Origin: Anaerolineales bacterium UBA2029
Lineage (GTDB): Bacteria; Chloroflexota; Anaerolineae; Aggregatilineales; Aggregatilineaceae
Reading direction: 5' to 3'
Assembly: GCA_002332795.1 (NCBI GenBank)
Contig: DDBP01000283.1
Location: forward strand, 1-41,774
Length of the DNA: 41,774 nucleotides
The first letter of the stretch is position 1. Each line of letters starts with the position of its first letter. Below, piece by piece: positions 25,936 to 33,286 of this stretch. The position numbers and the translations under genes were made by a program. The notes under the pieces are model-generated. The model worked only from the letters and a program-made list of their open reading frames with translations, had not been told where the DNA came from and ran no database searches.

Positions 25936-26190
25936 GTGGAATATCGCTACGTAGGCGTGGTGACCCATTACTTCAGTCGGCTCGGCGTGGCGGCGATCCT
26001 GCTCGACGACGAACTCTACCTGGAAGACTGGGTGCTGTTCAACGGGCCGCACACCAACTTCGAGCAGCAGGTGCTGTCCATGCAGATCAACCGCGAGCCG
26101 ATCGATCACGGGCTGCCCGGCGAAGAGGTCGCCGTCCAGGTAGACGATGTGGTACGGGTCGGGGACGAGGTGTACGTGATCCTGGACTGA
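25936..26190 (+). CDS. EF-Tu domain 2-like small protein
   Basis: 84 residues. The sequence YVGVVTHYFSRLGVAAILLDDELYLEDWVLF, then TNFEQQVLSMQINREPI and GEEVAVQVDDVVRVGDEVYVI, follows the beta-barrel pattern of translation-factor domain 2 (G-x-V-x-x-Y-F, V-x-S-M-Q-I, G-D-x-V-x-x-x-x-x-x-V). Such stand-alone proteins are annotated as translation elongation factor-like in several bacteria and archaea. Its role is unknown; it may bind RNA or partner proteins. Start GTG 25936 is fixed by AAGGAGGA at 25923-25930. It lies 42 bases after the radical SAM gene, probably in one transcript, and ends 6 bases before a convergent gene. Confidence 0.75.
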   Translation: MEYRYVGVVTHYFSRLGVAAILLDDELYLEDWVLFNGPHTNFEQQVLSMQINREPIDHGLPGEEVAVQVDDVVRVGDEVYVILD

Positions 26191-26196
26191 CGCGCT

Positions 26197-26871
26197 TCAG
26201 CGCAACCCCTTCGCCCCGGCCAGGCTCTGGATCGCGCGACGTGGGCTATCGGCTTCTTCGCCCAGCGCTTCGTCGGCGAACTGATAGTCGCTCTTGCGGA
26301 CGAACTCCGCCAGATCGCGTTGCAGCCGTCGCCAGATGGTCTGTTGCAGCGCCAGCAGGTGCGTCTTGGCCCTGATGGGCACGTTGACCTGCAATGCCTG
26401 GCGCAAATGAGGCAGGCATAGTCCTTCAGACGCTCCAAATGCTGCAGCGAAGTCGTCTTGCGCCAGGTGTTCGAGCAGGTTGCGCAGCAGGTGTGTTTCG
26501 GTGCTGTCGCGGTGTGTGCAGATGGGGCACGGCCCCCTGGAGGCAAGCGCCTGCGCTGCCTGGGCGATCTGCCGTCGCCCGCCGTCCGGCTCTACCTTTC
26601 CCATATCCTCCAGCAGGTGACGCACGACTCCTTCGTAGAGCAGGGCAATGCCAAGAGCGCTGGCGTTGATCTGCTCCAGAGCGTGCCAGGCGTGCGTGGT
26701 GCAGAACCCGCGGGCGTCGCGCACGGCGAAGTGCGTCGCCGGCTCGTTGACGTATTCGTACATCAGCCCTTCGATGAAAGCGTGCACGCTCTGCTCCACC
26801 AGCCGGCACACCGGGCAACCGGACTGCCCGAAGACCTGATATAGCTCGTAGGCGCGCGACGAAAGTTTCAT
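26197..26871 (-). CDS. DUF6062 family protein with two CxxC...CxxH sites
   Basis: 224 residues, mainly helical. Two similar modules each carry a potential zinc site: C19-P-V-C22 with F-C57-T-T-H60, and C115-P-I-C118 with L-C152-L-P-H155. I recognise this as the DUF6062 group, whose function is unknown. The start at 26871 is preferred over the upstream in-frame ATG at 26922, because the family-like sequence begins MKLSSRAYELYQ and GAGGGC precedes it. It is divergent from the Fur-family gene, 143 bases apart, and convergent with the EF-Tu-like gene. A zinc or redox role is inferred from the Cys/His pattern and the Fur-family neighbour only. Confidence 0.75.
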   Translation of the reverse strand: MKLSSRAYELYQVFGQSGCPVCRLVEQSVHAFIEGLMYEYVNEPATHFAVRDARGFCTTHAWHALEQINASALGIALLYEGVVRHLLEDMGKVEPDGGRRQIAQAAQALASRGPCPICTHRDSTETHLLRNLLEHLAQDDFAAAFGASEGLCLPHLRQALQVNVPIRAKTHLLALQQTIWRRLQRDLAEFVRKSDYQFADEALGEEADSPRRAIQSLAGAKGLR

Positions 26872-26956
26872 GCCCTCTGTTCGCTCCCTCAAAACAGTCC
26901 GGCGGAGGATTATACCGCACATGAGGCGCCTTGCCGGACGGCGCGAGCAAGTCGGG

Positions 26957-26986
26957 TCTGCGTCCAGGCGTCAGCGTGCGTATAAT
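26957..26986 (+). promoter_or_regulatory. promoter of the Fur-family gene
   Basis: A perfect TATAAT at 26981-26986, 28 bases before the start codon. The -35 region is weak (TCTGCG at 26957-26962, 18-base spacer). No Fur/Zur-box palindrome is visible. Confidence 0.5.
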
Positions 26987-27014
26987 CTGACCAGAGACCA
27001 AATGAGCGACGACC

Positions 27015-27470
27015 ATGACCACTATCATTGACGAAGCCGAAGCCACGCTGCACCGACACGGTTTCAAGGTGACGCCGCAGCGCTCTTTGCTGTTGCAGGT
27101 GCTGGCCGCGCAGGCGAACTACCTGGATGCCGAGGAAATCTATCAACTGGCGCACGCGCAGGATCGCAGCATCAGCCTGGCGACGGTCTACCGCACGCTC
27201 AACCTGTTCGCCGAACTGGGACTGGTAGATCAGCGCTACGTGGAACCGGAACATCGCCGCGAGGTGTTCCGCCTGGCCGATGGCCCGGAGCAGCATTACC
27301 TGACCTGCCTGCGCTGCGGGACGCGCGTCCCCATCGCCACCGACCTGCTGGACAACATGGCCCGCGAACTGGTGCGGCGCAAAGGCGTGACCGTGACCAG
27401 CGCCTGTGCCTGCTTCACCGGCTATTGCCCGGCCTGCACGGCTGAGTTGCGCCGCGAGGGGAAGCTTTAG
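27015..27470 (+). CDS. Fur-family metal- or redox-responsive repressor
   Basis: 151 residues. The N-terminal winged helix is GFKVTPQRSLLLQVL, then YLDAEEIYQLA and ISLATVYRTLNLFAELGLV, typical of Fur/Zur/PerR. The structural zinc site is complete: C98-x2-C101 and C138-x2-C141. The regulatory site is unusual. The H-H-x-H run of most family members is reduced to PEQHYLTC, and the later N-H-x-L-x-x-x-G-x-C stretch reads TSACACFTGYC, with Cys131 and Cys133 in place of the usual His. Metal selectivity cannot be named; redox or zinc sensing is possible. The only adjacent candidate target is the divergent DUF6062 gene. Confidence 0.87.
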   Translation: MTTIIDEAEATLHRHGFKVTPQRSLLLQVLAAQANYLDAEEIYQLAHAQDRSISLATVYRTLNLFAELGLVDQRYVEPEHRREVFRLADGPEQHYLTCLRCGTRVPIATDLLDNMARELVRRKGVTVTSACACFTGYCPACTAELRREGKL

Positions 27471-27650
27471 AGCATCTTTTCACCCCTCATCCCGCGCACC
27501 AAAGTCACTGACAGCCTTTGCACGCACCCAGTCAGCCTTAACGCTTGCTCTGGCCCGGTCCGCCCCGGCAGACTTCAGGTAGCGGGTCTCGCGATACACC
27601 CCTGCACCGAATAATGCAGAGAGGTATTCTTCCCCCTGCCAGCGCTCTAC

Positions 27651-28739
27651 TCACAGGTCGCGGTAGGCTGTCTCGCGGATGGTGTTGACCATCGCCCAGA
27701 AGTTCTCCATGGGCGTGTCGAGCTGCACGTGATGCGTGGGGCCGATGATCAGCCCGCCGCCCTTGCCAATGGTGCGCAGCCGCAGCAACACTTCCTGACG
27801 CACGTCTTCCGGCGTGCCATAGGGCAGGGTGTGCTGTTCGTCAATGCTGCCCCAGAAGCACAGCCGGTCGCCGAACTGCCGCTTGATCTCGGCGGGGTCC
27901 ATGCACGCGGGTTGAATGGGGTTGAGGATGTCCACACCCACTTCGATCAGTTCGGGGATGATGGGCAGGATGTTGCCGTCGGAGTGATAGGCGACTTTGA
28001 TCGCGGGGTTGAGCGCCTTCAGTTCGCTGATGAAGGTGGCCATGCGCGGCTTGAGGTAGCGCCGCCAGTGCCGCGGCGAGATCAACATGCCATTCTGCGC
28101 GCCCACGTCGTCGCCGATCCAGATCATATCCACACCGAGTTCGACCAGCTTCTTCGCCGCCGTCAGGTGATAGCGGTAGGGAATCTCCAGGATGGCATCG
28201 GCCAGGTCGGGATTCTCGACGAAATCCACCAGCATCTGCTGCAGGCCGCGCAAAGCCCAGGCTGTCTCGAAGATGGTCGTCACCGTCACGCCGACGATCC
28301 AGTACTCGTCCTTGAACTCGCGCACCACGCGGGCCGCTTCCGTGTATAGCTCCGGGCGGTTGGGATCGGGCGGGGTATAGGACAGGATAGCCCGGTCGTC
28401 GGCCAGGGGATGTGAGACGATCTCGGTGTAGTGCCCCACGCCGAAAGGCGTCTCGTAGGGTTGCGCGTCCCAGCCGACTCCCCACTCGTCCACATAGGGG
28501 CCGACCTGCTGATAGTACGAGTTCGCCCAGCCGACCGACGTGAGCAGCATGTCTTCGCCCAACGCCCGCTCCAGCTCATAGGTGTTGCCGCCGCCGTGCG
28601 GATTGTGCACGCGCTGCCCTTTCACCTGCAGGTCGGCGCGCAGGCGTTCGGCAAATTCCGGCGTGAAGCTGATCTGCATCGGGCAGCGATCTGGTTCTTC
28701 GTGATTGAGAGCGGCCAGAACACGCTCGCGGGGTTTCAT
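27651..28739 (-). CDS. URO-D-fold protein (uroporphyrinogen decarboxylase family), HxDG type
   Basis: 362 residues. The N-terminus KPRERVLAALNHEEPDRCP and the C-terminal FGDRLCFWGSIDEQHTLPYGTPEDVRQEV are typical of the URO-D/MtaA/CmuA superfamily. In corrinoid methyltransferases of the family the zinc motif is H-x-C-G; here residues 252-255 read H-S-D-G in VAYHSDGNILPIIPELIEVG. GDDVGAQNGMLISP (209-222) lines a likely active-site loop. It is not the haem-pathway HemE, being longer and lacking its N-terminal signature. It is the last gene of the leftward sugar-uptake operon, so I infer a role linked to the imported sugar or polyol; the reaction is unknown. Confidence 0.8.
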   Translation of the reverse strand: MKPRERVLAALNHEEPDRCPMQISFTPEFAERLRADLQVKGQRVHNPHGGGNTYELERALGEDMLLTSVGWANSYYQQVGPYVDEWGVGWDAQPYETPFGVGHYTEIVSHPLADDRAILSYTPPDPNRPELYTEAARVVREFKDEYWIVGVTVTTIFETAWALRGLQQMLVDFVENPDLADAILEIPYRYHLTAAKKLVELGVDMIWIGDDVGAQNGMLISPRHWRRYLKPRMATFISELKALNPAIKVAYHSDGNILPIIPELIEVGVDILNPIQPACMDPAEIKRQFGDRLCFWGSIDEQHTLPYGTPEDVRQEVLLRLRTIGKGGGLIIGPTHHVQLDTPMENFWAMVNTIRETAYRDL

Positions 28740-28760
28740 CGCTCATCCTTTCGGTAAGGA

Positions 28761-28937
28761 GTTTTCAGTGATCAGTGATCAGTTGGCAGGGATCAGTTAT
28801 CAGGAATCGGTTGGCAGGATCAGCAATACGGTTCTGGCTGGTTTTTGCGAAACAGAGGCATACAGAGGCGAAGAGCAGCCCCGAAACCGATCACCGAAAA
28901 CTGATCACCGATTACTGCCAACTGTCAACTGATCACT
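28761..28937. repeat. inverted block of TGATCAGT-type repeats between the URO-D genes
   Basis: The left arm 28761-28823 (GTTTTCAGTGATCAGTGATC, AGTTGGCAGG, GATCAGTTAT) and right arm 28884-28937 (CCGAAAACTGATCACCGATT, ACTGCCAACTGTCAACTGAT) are imperfect reverse complements around about 60 bases. It belongs to the same family as 15791-15820. It could fold into a long hairpin in the operon transcript. No gene is seen in the 201-base gap. Confidence 0.7.
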
Positions 28938-28940
28938 CCC

Positions 28941-30050
28941 TCAAAATACACGCCTGCCGCCCCAACGAGCCACCCGGCGCAACAGGTGCTGCTGCTCTTC
29001 TTCGCTGTCGGCGGCCACCCACAGGAAGATTCCTTCTGGCTCGACGGCGGCCATGAAATCGTCCAACTCGTGCTTGCTCAGGTCAACGATGACGGGGCGG
29101 CGCGCCTGAATGCGCTTGATCAGCGGCACCCACTGCATGATCGGCTGATCGTCGCCGACACCCTGCACCCACTGAATGGCATGTACTTCGGGCACGCTGA
29201 GGATCATGTCCAGGTGCCGGGCGACACCCTTGCCGTCCACATGAAAGATGTTGTGCGTCATCGTCTTGACTTCGCGCTGCAACACTGGCAGGCAGAATTC
29301 CTCGAACAGGCGGGGCGAGATCAGCGCCGAGAAATCGCAACTGGGGATGTGCATCCGCCCGAAGGACGGGATGCCCATCCAGCTCACCGAAAGCTGACCG
29401 GCGGCCTTGAGCATGGCGTCGAAGTGATCGTAGATGCGCTCGAAGTCGTTGATGGCGATGTGAATCAGTTGCCGCGCCTGTTCGGGGCTTTCGATCAGGT
29501 CAATGCACAGTTGCTGCGGATCGCGCCAGGCGGCGGCGCAGTCTACGCCGGGATGCAGGTCGGTGTAGCCGACCAGGGCTTTGCCGCGCAGCCGCTCGAT
29601 GGCCAGGCGCGTCATTTCTTCCAGCGTGCGGAAATACTCGTTGCTCATGTCGAGCTTCAGGCGGGCCATGTCGTCCCAGGTGCGCACGAAGGGCACCGAC
29701 CACGAGGTGACCTCGCCGTATTCGAGCGTCGCGCCGTAGAAGGCGGCGTAGACTTCCGGCCCCAGGTTGGGCCAGAAGACGGGAAACGTCTCGCCGTAGA
29801 AACGCTGGCCTTCGATAGACTTGAGGAAGGTTTCGACCTGAAACTCAGCGTCGAACCAGCGGTCTCTGAGATTGTCGGACGGGTACGCCTGATTGGCCTG
29901 CTCGACGAAAGCGTTGTGGGCTATGAAACGAATGGGGGGACGATCCAGGATCGCCCCCTCATACCACGCATAGACCCGTTTCATGGCCGCCTCGAAATCG
30001 GGCATGCCTTCCAGTTCCACCGTCCACCAGGTTGACTGTGTCGTGGTCAT
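28941..30050 (-). CDS. URO-D-fold protein, second paralogue, HxDG type
   Basis: 369 residues. It is distantly related to the neighbour at 27651. Superfamily features are FGRMHIPSCDFSALISPRLFEEFCLPVLQREV and the H270-V-D272-G turn in HNIFHVDGKGVARHLDMIL, again with Asp where methyltransferase relatives have the zinc Cys. The N-terminal part (WYEGAILDRPPIRFIAHNAF, YGETFPVFWPNLGPE) is Trp/Phe-rich and shared by a subgroup often annotated simply as uroporphyrinogen decarboxylase-like. AGAGTGAG upstream is a modest ribosome site. It follows the transporter permease by 72 bases on the same strand. The function is unknown; a sugar-derived substrate is suggested only by context. Confidence 0.75.
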   Translation of the reverse strand: MTTTQSTWWTVELEGMPDFEAAMKRVYAWYEGAILDRPPIRFIAHNAFVEQANQAYPSDNLRDRWFDAEFQVETFLKSIEGQRFYGETFPVFWPNLGPEVYAAFYGATLEYGEVTSWSVPFVRTWDDMARLKLDMSNEYFRTLEEMTRLAIERLRGKALVGYTDLHPGVDCAAAWRDPQQLCIDLIESPEQARQLIHIAINDFERIYDHFDAMLKAAGQLSVSWMGIPSFGRMHIPSCDFSALISPRLFEEFCLPVLQREVKTMTHNIFHVDGKGVARHLDMILSVPEVHAIQWVQGVGDDQPIMQWVPLIKRIQARRPVIVDLSKHELDDFMAAVEPEGIFLWVAADSEEEQQHLLRRVARWGGRRVF

Positions 30051-30081
30051 CGCTCACTCTATCTGCGGTGGCAGCGCCCCC

Positions 30082-30095
30082 GCCGGCGAACCGGC
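30082..30095 (-). other. small hairpin between permease and URO-D genes
   Basis: GCCGG (30082-30086), loop CGAA and CCGGC (30091-30095): a stable small stem-loop in the 72-base gap. It may mark a processing or attenuation point; no T-run follows. Confidence 0.35.
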
Positions 30096-30122
30096 CATCC
30101 GCGCGAGCAGGGGCCGTTGGCC

Positions 30123-31139
30123 TTAGCTGATGCGCTTGCGCAGCACCGTGTGCATGGCCACCGACACAGTGATGATCAGCCCGTAGATCAGCTTGGTCCA
30201 GTAACCGGTGAGACCGATGGCAATGATCCCCGGCTGAATGGCACCGATGATGAAGCAGCCGACGAACGTGCCCAGGATGGTGCCTGTGCCGCCGAAGACT
30301 GACGTCCCCCCCAGAAATACGGCAGCCAGGGTGTTCATCAGGTAACCTTCGCCCAGGTTGGGCCAGAAGTACCACACGTCCAGGCTCTGCACCACCCCGC
30401 CGAAGGCGGCGGCCAGCCCCACCAGCGCAAAGAGCAACATGCGCGTCCGGTTGACGTTGACGCCCATCAGGCGGGCGCTGTTCTCGTTGTCGCCGATCAG
30501 GTAAGTGTGTGCCCCGAATTTGTGGCGGTTGAGCAGGAACCAGGTCGCCAGGGCAATGACCACCATCCAGACCAGTTGCGCGGGCACATAGCCCCCGATC
30601 TTGCCCACCAGGACGTCGCGCAGCACCGTCCCCCTGGTGAGCACCAGCGATTCGCCCTGTCCGCCGCGGATGACCTCGACCGCACCGCGCCAGAAGAACT
30701 GCGTACCGATGGTGGCGATGAGCGAGGGAATGCCCAGCCCGACGATAATGATGCCGTTGAGCAGCCCGACCAGAAAGCCCGACGTCAGACAGGCGGCGAA
30801 GGCCACCCCCAGGCTGCCTGTCCAATCGTAGAACTGCCAGAAGACGACCATGCCCACCGCCATGGTCGAAATGAACGACAGGTCAATCTCGCCGGCGATG
30901 ATGACCATGGTCAGCGGCAGGGCGATCACTCCCCAGTACGGCGTCGAGGTCATCAGGGCGCGGTAAATGTCGGACTTTAGAAATGTATCGGGCGCACCCA
31001 CAATGAAAAGAATCCACAGGCCGATCAGAACGCCAATAATGCCCAATTGCAGGCCGTTCTTGCGGGCGAAGGGCACCACACGCGCCCCCCACAGGCTCTG
31101 CGGAATTTCCTGGCTTTGATTCCTCACGTGTGCAGTCAT
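30123..31139 (-). CDS. Sugar ABC transporter permease (RbsC/FrcC family)
   Basis: 338 residues with about 9-10 hydrophobic helices. Family marks are GEIDLSFISTMAVGMVV, GLLNGIIIVGLGIPSLIATIGTQFFWRG, the cytoplasmic coupling segment FGAHTYLIGDNENSARLMGVNV and LGGTSVFGGTGTILGTFVG, all typical of ribose/fructose-type (CUT2) permeases. It would form the membrane channel with the ATPase encoded 56 bases upstream and receive sugar from the binding protein. AAGGAAAGG precedes the ATG. Only one permease gene is present, so a homodimer is expected. The substrate is probably a pentose, judged from the catabolic genes across the divergent promoter. Confidence 0.92.
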   Translation of the reverse strand: MTAHVRNQSQEIPQSLWGARVVPFARKNGLQLGIIGVLIGLWILFIVGAPDTFLKSDIYRALMTSTPYWGVIALPLTMVIIAGEIDLSFISTMAVGMVVFWQFYDWTGSLGVAFAACLTSGFLVGLLNGIIIVGLGIPSLIATIGTQFFWRGAVEVIRGGQGESLVLTRGTVLRDVLVGKIGGYVPAQLVWMVVIALATWFLLNRHKFGAHTYLIGDNENSARLMGVNVNRTRMLLFALVGLAAAFGGVVQSLDVWYFWPNLGEGYLMNTLAAVFLGGTSVFGGTGTILGTFVGCFIIGAIQPGIIAIGLTGYWTKLIYGLIITVSVAMHTVLRKRIS

Positions 31140-31195
31140 GCAGCACCTTTCCTTACCGTTGCCTTAGCACAAGCCATGCGATCCCCATGAGCGAC

Positions 31196-31951
31196 TCAGT
31201 CCAGGCTGCCTGTCTGCGCCACCCGGTACATCTTCTCCATCAGGTCGTCCAGCGTGATGTCCTTGGTCTGGAATTCACCGGCCACGCGCCCGCGATCCAG
31301 CACCACCACGCGATCGGCGACAGAATACACATGAAAGACGTTGTGATCAATGAAAATGGCCGACTTGCCCGCCGCCTTGATGTCGCGCACGAAGTCGAGC
31401 AGTTTGCGCGTTTCCTGCAACGACAGACCCATCGTCGGCTCGTCGAGGATGATCAAGTCGGCGTGGAAATAGAGCGCACGGGTGATGGCCACGCCCTGCT
31501 TTTCGCCACCGGAGAAGGTCTTGATCACCGCATCGGGGTTCACCGCGGCGGAGGTGTAGCCCATTTTCTCCACCATCAGGCGGTACGTCTCTTCCTTCAT
31601 CTTCTTGATCTGCAGCACGCCCAGGCGGTTGGAAAGCTCGCGGCCCAGGAAGATGTTGCGCCACAGGGTCTGCAGGTCGGCCAGTGCCCGTTCCTGGTAG
31701 ACCGTCTCCACGCCCAGCGCGCGCGCCTTGGGCACGGTGAGGTTTTCCACCTTCTGACCCCGGAAATAGATTTCACCCGTGTCGGGCCGGTGATAGCCGG
31801 TGATGATCTTGATCAGGGTGGACTTGCCCGCGCCGTTATCGCCCAGCAACCCGACGATTTCGTTTTCGCCGACGCGGAAGTCCACATTGCTCAGCGATTG
31901 CACTTCGCCGAACGATTTGGAGATATTGCGCATTTCGAGGATGTAGCCCAT
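31196..31951 (-). CDS. Sugar ABC transporter ATPase, single-domain (FrcA type)
   Basis: 251 residues. Walker A GDNGAGKST (37-45), signature FSGGEKQGVAITRAL, Walker B LIILDEPTMGLS and switch IFIDHNV are all present, so it is a full ATPase. CUT2 systems usually have a tandem ATPase of about 500 residues (RbsA, XylG, AraG). Here there is one domain as in FrcA, so the protein should work as a homodimer. ATG 31951 is chosen for AAAGGGA 7 bases upstream; the longer frame to 32050 runs into a structured repeat. It lies between the binding-protein and permease genes, separated from the former by 192 bases of hairpins. Confidence 0.9.
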   Translation of the reverse strand: MGYILEMRNISKSFGEVQSLSNVDFRVGENEIVGLLGDNGAGKSTLIKIITGYHRPDTGEIYFRGQKVENLTVPKARALGVETVYQERALADLQTLWRNIFLGRELSNRLGVLQIKKMKEETYRLMVEKMGYTSAAVNPDAVIKTFSGGEKQGVAITRALYFHADLIILDEPTMGLSLQETRKLLDFVRDIKAAGKSAIFIDHNVFHVYSVADRVVVLDRGRVAGEFQTKDITLDDLMEKMYRVAQTGSLD

Positions 31952-31973
31952 GGATCGTTCCCTTTTCAAGCCA

Positions 31974-32074
31974 GAGGAGCAAGCGACGCAGGAGTGTGGA
32001 ACACGCACATAGCCGGTATCAGGAGGGCGGGCTATGGGCGGTGCGGACACTTCGGGCGAGGCCGCTTGCTCCTC
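31974..32074. repeat. 101-base element with perfect 12-base terminal inverted repeats
   Basis: GAGGAGCAAGCG (31974-31985) and CGCTTGCTCCTC (32063-32074) are exact inverted copies 77 bases apart, with an inner stem CATAGCC (32008-32014) / GGCTATG (32030-32036). The element sits between the binding-protein and ATPase genes, just upstream of the ATPase ribosome site. It may be a small non-autonomous insertion or a structured mRNA region. Confidence 0.7.
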
Positions 32075-32090
32075 GGAGATGCCAGGTGCA

Positions 32091-32122
32091 TTCAGGGGCG
32101 AGTATACCGCCTCGCCCCTGAA
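32091..32122 (-). other. strong hairpin after the sugar-binding protein gene
   Basis: A perfect 12-base-pair stem, TTCAGGGGCGAG (32091-32102) with CTCGCCCCTGAA (32111-32122), and loop TATACCGC, 21 bases after the binding-protein stop. No T-run follows. Intercistronic hairpins at this place commonly protect the binding-protein mRNA and lower expression of the downstream ATPase/permease. Confidence 0.7.
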
Positions 32123-32143
32123 GCTACCATCGAAAACCCAACG

Positions 32144-33151
32144 TTAACGAATGACCGCTTCTACCAGCGGGGCCAGAACGTCAATGTTGTCCGCGCTGGC
32201 GAAGCCACCGCCCGTGTCAATGTGCAGGCCAGAGAAGGCGAAGTGCTTGGTCAGGCAGATCTGCAGGATGGGCAGATAGCCCTGCAGCCACTGCTGCTGG
32301 TCAATGACCAGGTCGGTGTAGCCGCTGCGGATGGCCTGGACGGTCGCCGGCGAGAGGTCGAAGCCCGCGCCATAAATGTCATCCGGCCCCTTGCCCGCCG
32401 CTTCCAGGTAGGACTGCAGCGTGGCCGTCAGACCACCGTGATCGGTCACGACAATCTTGACATCGGGATGCGAGGAGACATAGGCGACGAAGGTGGGGAT
32501 GCCCGCGGGCGGATCGGCGTTGGTCGCCGCGTCAATCTCCAGGTAGTCCACTTCCAGGCCCGCTTCCTTGAAGGCGTCAATCACGCCCTGGGTGCGCAGG
32601 CCGCGCGTGGGCTGCGAGAGCAGGCCCCAGACCATGGCGCGGTCGCCTTCCTTCAGGCCCGCGCGCTTGACGGCTTCCTTGCCCAGGTTATAGCCCGTCT
32701 GATACAGTTCCTGGCCGACATAGCCGAAGCCCACGCCCTTGTACTTCTCCTCGATGCGAGGCAGGGTGGTGTTCTGGCTGGTGACGATGATGCCCTTGGC
32801 AATGGCCTCGTCCACCAACGGCTCGAAGGCGTCCTCGCCCGGATGGCCCATGATGGCAATGCCATCGGGGTTCATGGCCATCGCTTCGGAGAACTGCTGA
32901 ATCATCTTCTGCGGGTCCCAGTCCGACCAGACGTATTCAACATCCGCGCCCAGGTCCGAAGCCGCCTGAACCGCGCCGTTGTAGACGTTCACCGCAAAGA
33001 CACCGCCCGCCGGGCCGCCGGGGAAGAAGACGATCTTCGTCCCGCTGCACCACTTCTCCTTCGGCCCATTGGAACCCTGGCCGTATACTGCCGTCGGCAG
33101 CATCAGCGCCAGCACCAGGGCAAGAGCAAGAACAATTCCGACTTTCCTCAT
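32144..33151 (-). CDS. Sugar-binding protein of ABC transporter (RbsB-like, Peripla_BP_4)
   Basis: 335 residues. The signal peptide (KVGIVLALALVLALMLPTAVYG) is followed by a two-lobed periplasmic-binding fold: KIVFFPGGPAGGVFAVNVYNGAVQAASDLGADVEY, PDGIAIMGHPGEDAFEPLVDEAIAKGIIVTSQNT, VVTDHGGLTATLQ and YGAGFDLSPATVQAIRSGYTDLVIDQQQWLQGYLPI. No lipobox Cys follows the hydrophobic core, so cleavage by signal peptidase I and a soluble or otherwise retained protein are expected. AAGGAGGAAG lies close upstream of ATG 33151. It has its own promoter, a hairpin-rich leader and a strong 3' hairpin, consistent with expression in excess over the other subunits. The ligand is probably a pentose, inferred from context. 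Confidence 0.92.
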   Translation of the reverse strand: MRKVGIVLALALVLALMLPTAVYGQGSNGPKEKWCSGTKIVFFPGGPAGGVFAVNVYNGAVQAASDLGADVEYVWSDWDPQKMIQQFSEAMAMNPDGIAIMGHPGEDAFEPLVDEAIAKGIIVTSQNTTLPRIEEKYKGVGFGYVGQELYQTGYNLGKEAVKRAGLKEGDRAMVWGLLSQPTRGLRTQGVIDAFKEAGLEVDYLEIDAATNADPPAGIPTFVAYVSSHPDVKIVVTDHGGLTATLQSYLEAAGKGPDDIYGAGFDLSPATVQAIRSGYTDLVIDQQQWLQGYLPILQICLTKHFAFSGLHIDTGGGFASADNIDVLAPLVEAVIR

Positions 33152-33196
33152 CTTAACTTCCTCCTTAGTAGTTATAAGATGCGGGCAAATCTTCCT

Positions 33197-33266
33197 GGAA
33201 GACCCTTGCCAGGGGTTCTTCCTGGGTGGAACGCAGCCTGCTGGCCCGGCAAGGGCGCCGGCAGGC
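33197..33266 (-). other. hairpin-rich leader of the binding-protein mRNA
   Basis: Two stems lie between the promoter and the start codon: GCCTGCTGGC (33236-33245) with GCCGGCAGGC (33257-33266), one wobble mismatch, and GGAAGACCC (33197-33205) with GGGGTTCTTCC (33212-33222), one bulge. They may stabilise the transcript or be regulatory; no known riboswitch is recognised. Confidence 0.45.
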
Positions 33267-33286
33267 CACGCCGTTCCCTCACACCT

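Noticed and set aside
27471..27650. Terminator or small RNA in the Fur to URO-D gap.
   Set aside because: Only short imperfect inverted repeats are present and no T-run; nothing can be supported.
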